From contig DEQA01000159.1 of assembly GCA_002359075.1 (NCBI GenBank), positions 4,245-25,497 of the forward strand: 21,253 bases of DNA, written 5' to 3'. Of this stretch, positions 1 through 6,801 are shown in pieces (the stretch's first letter is position 1; every line of letters begins with the position of its first letter). The position numbers and the translations under genes were made by a program. A model generated the notes under the pieces. That model had not been told where the DNA came from, ran no database searches, and saw only the letters and a program-made list of their open reading frames with translations. Source of the stretch: Planococcaceae bacterium UBA3378 (GTDB lineage: Bacteria; Bacillota; Bacilli; Bacillales_A; Planococcaceae).

Positions 1-1211
1 CGGACGATAGTGGATAAAATTTGTTCGATATCGTCCTGAACGGAAGCATCCAATGAAGCAGGATTGTCTGCCTCAGGAGGCTCTACCATTACCTGAATAC
101 CTAAGTCACGAATTTTATAAGGACTTTCCTGAATCTCACGGCTAATCCGGTTCACATCATTATTGACTGTCTCCTCGACCCGCTCATAATCGCCATCCCC
201 GGTTGTACCTTCCTGGTAATCTGTGAAGTTATCTGTCACATTCTCAGCTTCCGGTACACCAGCAGCCTCAGCACCGTTTCCTGTATATGTCTCGGTAATA
301 CGCTGGGCACTGATGGCAATCCCTTCAACATTTTCTTCATCAACCGGCTGTACTAAATCTTCTTTGCGGTTTTCCTGTTTAAAATCAATATCTGTTGTAA
401 CGGACACAACGACTTTATCCTGACCCATCATCGTACCGAGCATGTTCTGTACTTGCCGCTGGATATCACGCTCTACCGCTTTTTTGACAGCCATTTGGCC
501 TTCAACGGTCGCTGTGGAACCACCTTCATTTTGAATAGAGTTCAAATCATAGTACTCAGCATATTGATTGGAAATCTCGATATTTTCTGTGCTTAAGTTT
601 GGTATGCTTTTGGAAACAAGATTATAAAGTGTCTGTATTTGCTCACTTGTAAACTTGTGACCGGGTTCTGTATTTAAAATAATGGCCACGCTCGATTCTG
701 ACGTCGAATCCTGTAAGAAAACCCCTGCTTCCGGCATCGAGATCATTACTTTCGCATCTTTGACGCCTTCGATCTGCTTAATTAAATTGGCAAGCTCCGT
801 TTGTGTAGCTGCCAGCTTAATCACATTAAATTCATTATCCGTCATCCCGAATCCGGCATTTTCTGTGAAAAATGAATTACTAATGGCACCCGTTTCCGGA
901 TAGCCTTGTGAAGCAAGCGACACTTTTAACTGGTCTACTTGTTCTTCCGGCACGAGAATGGTTGACCCTCCATTTGCCAGCTCATATGTCGTTCCTTGCG
1001 CTGTTAGTACATCAGCAATTTGTCCCGCCTCTGTAGTAGACAAGCCTGTAAACAATTGTGCCATTGTCGTTCTAGTAGAGAAGTAGGTAAGTACGCCTGC
1101 TAACGCAATAATTGCTATGATTGTACCGAGCATCGCACCTTTTTGGTTTCTTGTCCGGCTCGACCAAAATTTAGCCGAGTCCGTTTTTACTTTTGTTAAT
1201 CGTTCATTCAT
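1..1211 (-). CDS. fliF: Flagellar MS-ring protein FliF (C-terminus outside window)
   Basis: FliF builds the MS ring, the membrane base of the flagellar motor, which houses the export gate and carries the FliG switch. About 403 codons are present with no stop, against a usual length near 530-570, so the C-terminal second membrane helix and FliG-binding tail lie beyond position 1. The start is ATG at 1211 with GGAGGA about 8 nt upstream (MNERLTKVK). A hydrophobic membrane helix spans roughly residues 24-44. It is followed by the secretin-like ring-building (YscJ/FliF) domain, including an AKVMISMPEAG stretch, and then the acidic, low-complexity middle domain typical of the family. It is the fourth gene of the flgB-flgC-fliE-fliF order that opens the Bacillus fla/che operon, 60 nt after fliE. 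Confidence 0.95.
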   Translation of the reverse strand, partial: MNERLTKVKTDSAKFWSSRTRNQKGAMLGTIIAIIALAGVLTYFSTRTTMAQLFTGLSTTEAGQIADVLTAQGTTYELANGGSTILVPEEQVDQLKVSLASQGYPETGAISNSFFTENAGFGMTDNEFNVIKLAATQTELANLIKQIEGVKDAKVMISMPEAGVFLQDSTSESSVAIILNTEPGHKFTSEQIQTLYNLVSKSIPNLSTENIEISNQYAEYYDLNSIQNEGGSTATVEGQMAVKKAVERDIQRQVQNMLGTMMGQDKVVVSVTTDIDFKQENRKEDLVQPVDEENVEGIAISAQRITETYTGNGAEAAGVPEAENVTDNFTDYQEGTTGDGDYERVEETVNNDVNRISREIQESPYKIRDLGIQVMVEPPEADNPASLDASVQDDIEQILSTIV

Positions 1212-1271
1212 TATGAATCCTCCGGTTATAGTGAATGCTCCAACAATTTACGATTCGCTTTCACCTTTGGA

Positions 1272-1580
1272 TTATATAGACATTCTCATAATCTCTTGGT
1301 AGGCTTCTATTACCTTATTACGAACTTCCATTGTTGCATTTAACGTAATACTTGCTTTTTGAGAAGCAATCATTACTTCATGTAACTCAACATCTCCACC
1401 ATTAATTAATTTTTCAGTCATCGTATCTGATTGGATTTGCTGAGCATTTACGTTCGCTAGTGCATCCTTTAATGTATTGGCAAACGTTTGCTGTGCTTCT
1501 GAAGATGTCACGGGAACCGAGACTTTTGTTGCTTCATTCACCATAGGCGTTGTCATCATAGAGACCGAGTTAATTGCCAT
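1272..1580 (-). CDS. fliE: Flagellar hook-basal body protein FliE
   Basis: FliE is the small rod-base protein that joins the MS ring to the proximal rod (FlgB) and is among the first exported substrates. The protein has 102 residues, close to the usual 100-110. The C-terminal half carries the family signature: a VELHEVMIASQKASITLNATMEVRNKV-like helix (residues about 65-91) and the ending EAYQEIMRMSI. The ATG start is preceded by a GGGGGA ribosome binding site at spacing about 6. That site overlaps the stop codon region of flgC, so the two are probably translationally coupled. Confidence 0.95.
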   Translation of the reverse strand: MAINSVSMMTTPMVNEATKVSVPVTSSEAQQTFANTLKDALANVNAQQIQSDTMTEKLINGGDVELHEVMIASQKASITLNATMEVRNKVIEAYQEIMRMSI

Positions 1581-1597
1581 TATCTATCCCCCTTATT

Positions 1598-2065
1598 TTA
1601 TCCTTTACCAATTTCCAATGCTTTTGTCATCATTGCTTTGTTGGCATTAAACATTGTTATATTTGCTTCATATGAACGTGAAGCTGAAATAAGGTCAACC
1701 ATTTCGGTTAACAAATCTACATTAGACGTTTGTACATATCCTTCTTCATTTGCATCAGGATGTGTTGGGTCATAGACTAGATTAAATGGCGTTTCTGTAT
1801 TTTCTTTGATTTCCTTTACTTTGACGCCACTGCCCACTGCTGTTTTGGAAGAGCTGCCCATCGCTGTATGAAGAAAGCTGCTAAAGCCGCCTTCTTGCTG
1901 CTCTGACAGGACAACTGATTTTTTACGGTATGGCTCCCACTCGCCGTTTACTTGACGAGCACGTGTCGTGTCGACATTTGCAATATTAGAGGAAATAACA
2001 TCCATCCGAAGTCTCTGCGTAGTCAAGGCTGAAGCCGTCGTATTCATGCTGTGAAAGATTGTCAT
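1598..2065 (-). CDS. flgC: Flagellar basal-body rod protein FlgC
   Basis: FlgC is a proximal-rod subunit of the flagellar basal body, exported through the flagellar type III apparatus. It has 155 residues, near the 150 of Bacillus FlgC. The N-terminus carries the rod/hook family signature, SSNIANVDTTR at about residues 25-35 after MNTTASALTTQRLRMD. The C-terminal helix (residues about 117-155, with EMVDLISASRSYEANITMFNA) is the conserved flagellar basal-body rod C-terminal domain. It starts 2 nt after the flgB stop. Confidence 0.96.
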   Translation of the reverse strand: MTIFHSMNTTASALTTQRLRMDVISSNIANVDTTRARQVNGEWEPYRKKSVVLSEQQEGGFSSFLHTAMGSSSKTAVGSGVKVKEIKENTETPFNLVYDPTHPDANEEGYVQTSNVDLLTEMVDLISASRSYEANITMFNANKAMMTKALEIGKG

Positions 2066-2067
2066 TG

Positions 2068-2460
2068 CTATTTCCCTCCTTTAATAACATTATTTAATGT
2101 ACTCAGCTTCCCGCCTACACGATCAATCAAGGCATTGTAATAAATCTGGTTTTCCGCAAGGCTTGCCTGTTCGGCATCCATATTTACACCATTACCGTTC
2201 GAGCGCGCGCGAAAATTGTCGTAGCTGTATAAACCTGTTGTCGACTGTTCGATTTCAAAATCATAGTGCCGCGTATCTGTTTTATTAGAAGTAAGCGGAT
2301 CCTTTTGAACATTTTCGAAAATCTGTTTAAAACTTACTTCTTTTGCCTTGTAGTTCGGCGTATCCACATTCGCTATATTTTGTGCGATTGCCTTGTTTTT
2401 CAGTGTAGCGTAGGAAAGCCCTTTTTCTAAACTGCTAATCGTCCCACCAAACAAATCCAA
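2068..2460 (-). CDS. flgB: Flagellar basal-body rod protein FlgB
   Basis: FlgB is the first proximal-rod subunit, stacking on FliE. The signature IAQNIANVDTPNYKAKEVSF lies near residues 24-43. I place the start at TTG 2460, giving 130 residues beginning (M)DLFGGTISSL, which matches the short MxLFSGTI-type N-terminus I recall for Bacillus FlgB. The longer frame from GTG 2469 would add three residues, but that GTG lies inside the only ribosome binding site (GGGGTGG, 2466-2472) and has nothing upstream to recruit ribosomes. The TTG sits about 5 nt after that site. This is the first gene of the flagellar operon, downstream of codY and its terminator. Confidence 0.93.
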   Translation of the reverse strand: MDLFGGTISSLEKGLSYATLKNKAIAQNIANVDTPNYKAKEVSFKQIFENVQKDPLTSNKTDTRHYDFEIEQSTTGLYSYDNFRARSNGNGVNMDAEQASLAENQIYYNALIDRVGGKLSTLNNVIKGGK

Positions 2461-2490
2461 AATTTCCACCCCAATAATATTTTCTGTATT

Positions 2491-2519
2491 ATTTTAACAT
2501 GTATTTTTCTCCAACTTAA
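2491..2519 (-). promoter_or_regulatory. Candidate sigma-A-type promoter of the flgB operon
   Basis: On the minus strand an extended -10, TG-T-TAAAAT, occupies 2491-2499. A weak -35 (TTAAGT, 2514-2519) lies 17 nt upstream. The predicted transcription start near 2484 leaves about 24 nt before the proposed TTG start, with the GGGGTGG site inside that leader. No sigma-D-type element (TAAA-N15-GCCGATAA) was seen in the 2470-2760 gap. The -35 is poor, so this is a tentative call. Confidence 0.35.
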
Positions 2520-2762
2520 CCAATAATACTATTGTAATGAAGAAGTAATATAGTGTCTATTGACTTTAGTCACTTTTTGATAGGTCATAAAACCTATTTT
2601 CATTCACAATTCGTTCAAAATCGACAAATTCATTCTAGTGTCTAAGTTATGAGGGTATCCTTTGAAATTCCTATAAATTCGAAGTATTAACATACAAAAG
2701 ACCTGCATTGTAAGAATTACTAAAGTGTTATTTTTTTCCTTCCCCATTGTACTGATACCTCA
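2520..2762. other. AT-rich gap between codY and flgB
   Basis: There is no coding region on either strand in this stretch between the codY terminator and the candidate flgB promoter. It holds a 12-nt dyad TGACTTTAGTCA (2561-2572) and a weak CodY-box-like sequence, AAATTCCTATAAATT (2665-2679, four mismatches to the consensus). Either could be an operator for the flagellar operon, but both are weak enough to be chance in DNA this AT-rich. I see nothing else in it. Confidence 0.4.
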
Positions 2763-2818
2763 TTTAAAAAGCAATAAAAAGCGCAGATAAAGTGATCACT
2801 CGACTTTATCTGCGCTTT
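2763..2818 (-). terminator. Rho-independent terminator after codY
   Basis: A perfect 16-bp inverted repeat has arms at 2778-2793 and 2803-2818 and a 9-nt loop. On the minus strand it is followed by TTTTTATTGCTTTTT. It begins 17 nt after the codY stop and has no T-tract in the plus direction. It therefore separates the xerC-hslVU-codY unit from the flagellar operon. Confidence 0.93.
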
Positions 2819-2834
2819 CGATACACCCAAACCT

Positions 2835-3614
2835 TTATTTCATCTTGATTTCAGCTAACGCTGTCAGGAACTTATCGTTTAATACTTTAATATAAGTACC
2901 TTTCATCCCTAAAGAACGGGATTCAATAACACCTGCTGATTCCAGCTTACGTAAAGCATTTACAATGACAGAACGTGTAATACCGACACGGTCTGCAATT
3001 TTAGAAGCTACTAATAGGCCTTCATTGCCGTCAAGCTCTTCGAAAATGTGCTCAATTGCTTCCAATTCCGAATAGGATAACGAATTGATCGCCATTTGTA
3101 CAACCGCTTTTGAACGGGCTTCTTCTTCGATTTCCTCCGCCTTTTCACGCAGGATCTCCATGCCTACTACTGTTGCACCATACTCAGCAAGGATTAAATC
3201 ATCATCTTTAAACTCATCGTTAATACGAGCTAAAATTAATGTCCCTAAACGTTCCCCACCGCCAATAATCGGTACAATAGTTGTTAAACCTGATGCAAAT
3301 AAATCTTTATTCTCTACAGGGAACGCTGTATATTCGCTTTCAATTTTAATATTCGGCGAAGTTTCTGTAATATTGAACAAGCCCTTCGTGTAATCTTCCG
3401 GGAATTGGCGCTCTTCAAACATTTTTTTCATACGTTCATTTTCAATTTGCTGATGGATCGATAATCCTAACAGCTTTCCTTTACGGCTGACGATAAATAC
3501 ATTGCTATCGATCATATCGCCTAATGTATCGGCCATTTCCTTGAAGTTTACCGGTTTACCTGCTGATGCCTGAAGCATCGCATTAATTTTTCGTGTTTTT
3601 GTTAATAAATCCAT
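2835..3614 (-). CDS. codY: GTP- and branched-chain-amino-acid-sensing global repressor CodY
   Basis: CodY is the pleiotropic repressor of Bacillota that senses isoleucine/valine/leucine and GTP, and controls amino-acid metabolism, competence, motility and other adaptive genes. It has 259 residues, the same length as the B. subtilis protein. Residues 1-155 form the GAF ligand-binding domain, including the R61-M62-M65 and F98-P99-V100 region known to contact isoleucine. A linker helix follows (about 155-175, REKAEEIEEEARSKAV). The winged helix-turn-helix lies at about 203-245 (ASKIADRVGITRSVIVNALRKLE). The ATG has a GGAGGA site 9 nt upstream. It is the last gene of the xerC-hslV-hslU-codY unit, 87 nt after hslU, ending in a strong terminator. 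A CodY-box-like sequence lies in its own leader (3647-3661), which could allow autoregulation. Confidence 0.98.
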   Translation of the reverse strand: MDLLTKTRKINAMLQASAGKPVNFKEMADTLGDMIDSNVFIVSRKGKLLGLSIHQQIENERMKKMFEERQFPEDYTKGLFNITETSPNIKIESEYTAFPVENKDLFASGLTTIVPIIGGGERLGTLILARINDEFKDDDLILAEYGATVVGMEILREKAEEIEEEARSKAVVQMAINSLSYSELEAIEHIFEELDGNEGLLVASKIADRVGITRSVIVNALRKLESAGVIESRSLGMKGTYIKVLNDKFLTALAEIKMK

Positions 3615-3701
3615 TATATATATCCTCCTACTTTTACTAAACAGTCAATTCACTAAATATTCTAAAGCTTTTTATAATTCAAAGAAACTAATTTGACTTT
3701 T

Positions 3702-5087
3702 TTATAAGATAAACTGTGACAAATCTTTGTTTTTTACTATATCACCAAGTTTTTGATCTATATAACTTGGGGTAATTTCAATATGGGCCGGCGCAATTTC
3801 AGATGCTTCGAAAGAGAGCTCCTCCAAAAGGCGTTCTAAAATTGTATGCAGTCGCCGTGCACCGATATTATCTGTTTCCTGATTTACTTCCGTTGCGATT
3901 TCTGCAATCCGTTCAATCGCATCCTCCGTAAAATCAATCGTAACTCCTTCTGTTTCCAACAATGATTTATATTGCAGGATTAGCGATTGATCTGGTTCTT
4001 GTAAAATCCGTACAAAATCTTCCTTCGTTAATTTTTCCAGCTCCACCCGGATTGGGAATCGTCCTTGGAGCTCAGGAATTAAATCACTCGGTTTGGAAAC
4101 ATGGAATGCGCCCGCTGCGATAAACAACATGTAATCTGTCTTTACCGTGCCATACTTCGTCGTCACTGTAGAGCCTTCTACAATCGGGAGTATATCCCGT
4201 TGTACACCTTCCCGTGAGACTTCAGCAGAGGAAGAGCCTTTGCTGGCAATTTTGTCGATTTCATCAATGAATATGATTCCGGCCTGTTCTGCACGCAAAA
4301 TGGCTTCTTGGGCAAGCTCATCAGGATCGATCAGCTTATTTGCCTCCTCCTGTATTAACAGGCGCCGCGCGTCCTTCACTTTTACCTTACGTTTTTTTGT
4401 CTTTTTAGGCATTAAGCTTGAAAGCATATCCTGCATACCGGCATTTTGCTCCATTCCCGGCATCATATCAAACATAGACGGAACCTGCTCTGTCACTTCA
4501 ATCGTTACCCACTGTTCCTCAAGTTTCCCCGCTTTTAAATCCTCTGCAACCTGTACACGACGTGAACGGACTTCTGCTTCTTCCTGAGGTGATGCTTGCT
4601 GCTGATCCTCCTGCTGGCCTCCAAACAACATGGCAAAAGGATTTTGTGGCATTTTCCCTTTGAACTTTGATGGTACAAGAAGTTTCACCAATGCCTCATT
4701 GGCCATTTTTTCGGCCTGCTCTTGTACACCTTCTGTCATCTCTTCCTTCACTAAACGGCGGGAGGCTTCCACTAAATCACGAACCATCGATTCAACGTCA
4801 CGGCCGACGTAGCCTACTTCCGTAAACTTTGTTGCTTCCACCTTGATAAACGGCGCATTTGTCAGCTTCGCAATCCGTCGGGCAATCTCTGTTTTCCCTA
4901 CACCTGTCGGCCCTATCATCAGAATATTTTTCGGAATAATTTCGTTTTTCATTTCTTCTGATAATAACGAACGGCGATAACGATTACGAAGGGCAATTGC
5001 TACTGCGCGCTTAGCTTCATTCTGACCGACTATATGCCGATTTAAACTTTCCGTAATTTGTCTTGGCGTTAAATTTACATTTTTCAT
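3702..5087 (-). CDS. hslU: ATP-dependent protease ATPase subunit HslU (ClpY/CodX)
   Basis: HslU is the hexameric AAA+ unfoldase that recognises, unfolds and threads substrates into the HslV peptidase chamber in the cytosol. It has 461 residues, usual for Bacillales. Visible motifs are Walker A GPTGVGKT (59-66), pore loop GYVG (92-95), Walker B IIFIDEID (271-278), Arg finger in the QGRF box (R343) and sensor II GARR (409-412). The C-terminal tail DLSQFIL (455-461) is the segment that docks into HslV. The region at about 140-235 is the family's inserted I domain; here it is Gln-, Met- and Lys-rich. The ATG follows the hslV stop with no gap, and its GGAGG site lies inside hslV, so translational coupling is likely. 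Confidence 0.98.
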   Translation of the reverse strand: MKNVNLTPRQITESLNRHIVGQNEAKRAVAIALRNRYRRSLLSEEMKNEIIPKNILMIGPTGVGKTEIARRIAKLTNAPFIKVEATKFTEVGYVGRDVESMVRDLVEASRRLVKEEMTEGVQEQAEKMANEALVKLLVPSKFKGKMPQNPFAMLFGGQQEDQQQASPQEEAEVRSRRVQVAEDLKAGKLEEQWVTIEVTEQVPSMFDMMPGMEQNAGMQDMLSSLMPKKTKKRKVKVKDARRLLIQEEANKLIDPDELAQEAILRAEQAGIIFIDEIDKIASKGSSSAEVSREGVQRDILPIVEGSTVTTKYGTVKTDYMLFIAAGAFHVSKPSDLIPELQGRFPIRVELEKLTKEDFVRILQEPDQSLILQYKSLLETEGVTIDFTEDAIERIAEIATEVNQETDNIGARRLHTILERLLEELSFEASEIAPAHIEITPSYIDQKLGDIVKNKDLSQFIL

Positions 5088-5630
5088 TTATAGCGCCTCC
5101 ACGATAATATTATGGTTTGTATAAACACAAATATCAGCAGCTGTCTTCAATGCAGCCTCAGCAATTTCTTTGGCAGATAAATGCTCTCCAGCATGGGCTT
5201 TCAACGCACGTCCAGCTGATAGGGCATAATTTCCCCCTGAACCAATTGCTAAAATGCCGTCATCCGGTTCAATTACCTCACCGGTACCTGACACTAACAA
5301 AAGTGTATTTTGATCCATCACTAACAGCATCGCTTCTAATTGGCGCAGCATTTTATCACCCCGCCACTGCTTTGCAACCTCTACGGATGCACGCATGAGA
5401 TTGCCATTATACTCATTGAGTTTTGCTTCAAACATCTCAAAAAGTGTGAAAGCATCTGCCACAGAGCCGGCAAAACCAGCCAAAACCTTCCCATTAAACA
5501 GACGTCTGACCTTTCTTGCTGTATGCTTCATTACCACTGCATTGCCCAATGTTACCTGACCATCGCCAGCCATTGCACAGCTGCCATTGTGATGGATAGC
5601 AAAAATCGTTGTCGCATGAATTTGTCCCAT
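5088..5630 (-). CDS. hslV: ATP-dependent protease peptidase subunit HslV (ClpQ/CodW)
   Basis: HslV is the proteasome-beta-like dodecameric peptidase that partners with HslU. It has 180 residues. The core reads TTIFAIHHNGSCAMAGDGQVT, then GNAVVMKHTARKVRRL and LAGFAGSVADAFTLFE, with VSGTGEVIEPDDGILAIGSGGNYALSAGRAL in the C-terminal half; the Lys of the ARKVRR stretch corresponds to the catalytic base region. The N-terminus is MGQIHATTIFA. Residue 2 is Gly, so the N-terminal Ser reported as nucleophile in B. subtilis CodW is missing. Thr7, exposed after removal of six residues, is the likely nucleophile. GGAGGA lies 6-7 nt before the ATG, 17 nt after xerC. Confidence 0.97.
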   Translation of the reverse strand: MGQIHATTIFAIHHNGSCAMAGDGQVTLGNAVVMKHTARKVRRLFNGKVLAGFAGSVADAFTLFEMFEAKLNEYNGNLMRASVEVAKQWRGDKMLRQLEAMLLVMDQNTLLLVSGTGEVIEPDDGILAIGSGGNYALSAGRALKAHAGEHLSAKEIAEAALKTAADICVYTNHNIIVEAL

Positions 5631-5647
5631 GTCCGTTCCTCCTTCAA

Positions 5648-6547
5648 TTACGCTCTTGGATGAGTGTTCATATAAGTATTGCGAAGATGTTCCTTTGTCA
5701 CATGCGTATACACCTGTGTAGAAGAAAGGTGTGCATGTCCCAGCAATTCTTGAACCGTACGCAAATCTGCCCCATTATTCAACAAATGCGTTGCAAAAGT
5801 ATGACGCAGCATATGCGGATAAATTTTCGAATGAAGAGAAGCTTCCTCCATCATCTCACTTAAAATATGACGTACACCGCGTGCTGTAAGTTCACCGCCG
5901 CGCATATTGACAAAGAGGCGTTGGTGATCTTTTGTCTTCATGAGCTTTGGCCGCACTTCTACCATATAACGTTTTAATGCATCATGGGCATATTGGCCAA
6001 AAGGTACGATTCTTTCTTTCCTTCCCTTACCCATTACCCTAAGAATAGAATATGCAAAATCAATTTGATTCACTTCAATCGATACGCATTCACTAACACG
6101 AATGCCGGTTGCATATAGCAATTCCAAAATAGCCATATTCCGTATCGATTTTTCATCTTCGCCACTTGAAGCCGCAAATAGCTGCTGCAATTCCTCCTCA
6201 TAAAAAAAGCTCGGAAGTCTTTCCTCTTTTTTAGGATGATATAGTGAGCGGAATGGTGCATCATCTAAATCAACTTCACGGTTTAAGAAGCGGAAAAACG
6301 ACCTGATGGATGAGATCTTTCTAGAAATCGATGTTCTTGCCATATTCTCTTCATAAAGCTTTGTTACGTACAGTCTCGCATGGAGATACTCCACATCCGT
6401 TAAACAATATACGCCTTCTTGCTCCAGGAAATGTAAAAATTGTTTAATGTCAGCTTCATATTCCCGTACTGTATGTATGGAAAAGTTTTTTTCTAGCTGT
6501 ACGTATTTAATAAAATGCGTTAATGCTTCTGCCGGATTATTCAACAT
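5648..6547 (-). CDS. xerC: Tyrosine recombinase XerC (CodV)
   Basis: XerC works with XerD at the chromosomal dif site to resolve chromosome dimers. It has 299 residues. Residues 7-90 form the SAM-like core-binding domain and residues 110-290 the catalytic domain. The full catalytic set is visible: R150 (ATGIRVSE), K174 (GKGRKER), H245 and R248 (HMLRHTFATHLL), H271 (LLGHAHLSSTQ) and nucleophile Y280. Position directly upstream of hslV-hslU-codY is the conserved Bacillus codVWXY order, which supports XerC rather than an integrase of a mobile element. GGAGG lies 9 nt before the ATG, and a candidate promoter lies about 130 nt upstream. No dif-like site was seen in the window. Confidence 0.96.
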   Translation of the reverse strand: MLNNPAEALTHFIKYVQLEKNFSIHTVREYEADIKQFLHFLEQEGVYCLTDVEYLHARLYVTKLYEENMARTSISRKISSIRSFFRFLNREVDLDDAPFRSLYHPKKEERLPSFFYEEELQQLFAASSGEDEKSIRNMAILELLYATGIRVSECVSIEVNQIDFAYSILRVMGKGRKERIVPFGQYAHDALKRYMVEVRPKLMKTKDHQRLFVNMRGGELTARGVRHILSEMMEEASLHSKIYPHMLRHTFATHLLNNGADLRTVQELLGHAHLSSTQVYTHVTKEHLRNTYMNTHPRA

Positions 6548-6677
6548 CGCCCTACCTCCAAAGTCATTGTTTGGTAGTATTCGAACAGACTATATCAGTT
6601 ATGTACCCATAAATAAAAAAACATACATTCTGACACTATACCCATCCGTCGAAATGTGCAAGAGAAATATGCATAAT

Positions 6678-6706
6678 ATAATAAAATTTACATGCCACAT
6701 TCACAA
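6678..6706 (-). promoter_or_regulatory. Candidate sigma-A promoter of xerC-hslV-hslU-codY
   Basis: On the minus strand TTGTGA (6701-6706; 4 of 6 consensus bases) and TATTAT (6678-6683; 5 of 6) are separated by exactly 17 nt. The site lies just after the trmFO terminator and gives a leader of about 125 nt before xerC. The stretch 6548-6677 holds no open frame or obvious riboswitch. Confidence 0.55.
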
Positions 6707-6756
6707 TTTGATAATTCTTTTTCCAATTAAAAGAAAGTCAGCCGTTCAGACATTAG

Positions 6757-6796
6757 AAAAAGCCTCTCAAATTATAACAACTTCAAGAGGCCTTTT
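6757..6796 (-). terminator. Rho-independent terminator after trmFO
   Basis: On the minus strand AAAAGGCCTCT pairs with AGAGGCTTTTT, with one bulged base and a loop of about 18 nt, and runs into the T-rich 3' arm. It lies 5 nt after the trmFO stop and ends the dprA-topA-trmFO region. Confidence 0.8.
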
Positions 6797-6801
6797 GCAA
6801 A

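Noticed and set aside
4147..4587. 146-codon plus-strand open frame inside hslU
   Set aside because: It is the complement of the well-conserved HslU I-domain/Walker B region; Ser-rich composition is typical of an antisense shadow.
5648..6547. xerC considered as an integrase marking a mobile element
   Set aside because: It sits in the conserved codV-codW-codX-codY order with no repeats, tRNA gene or attachment site nearby.
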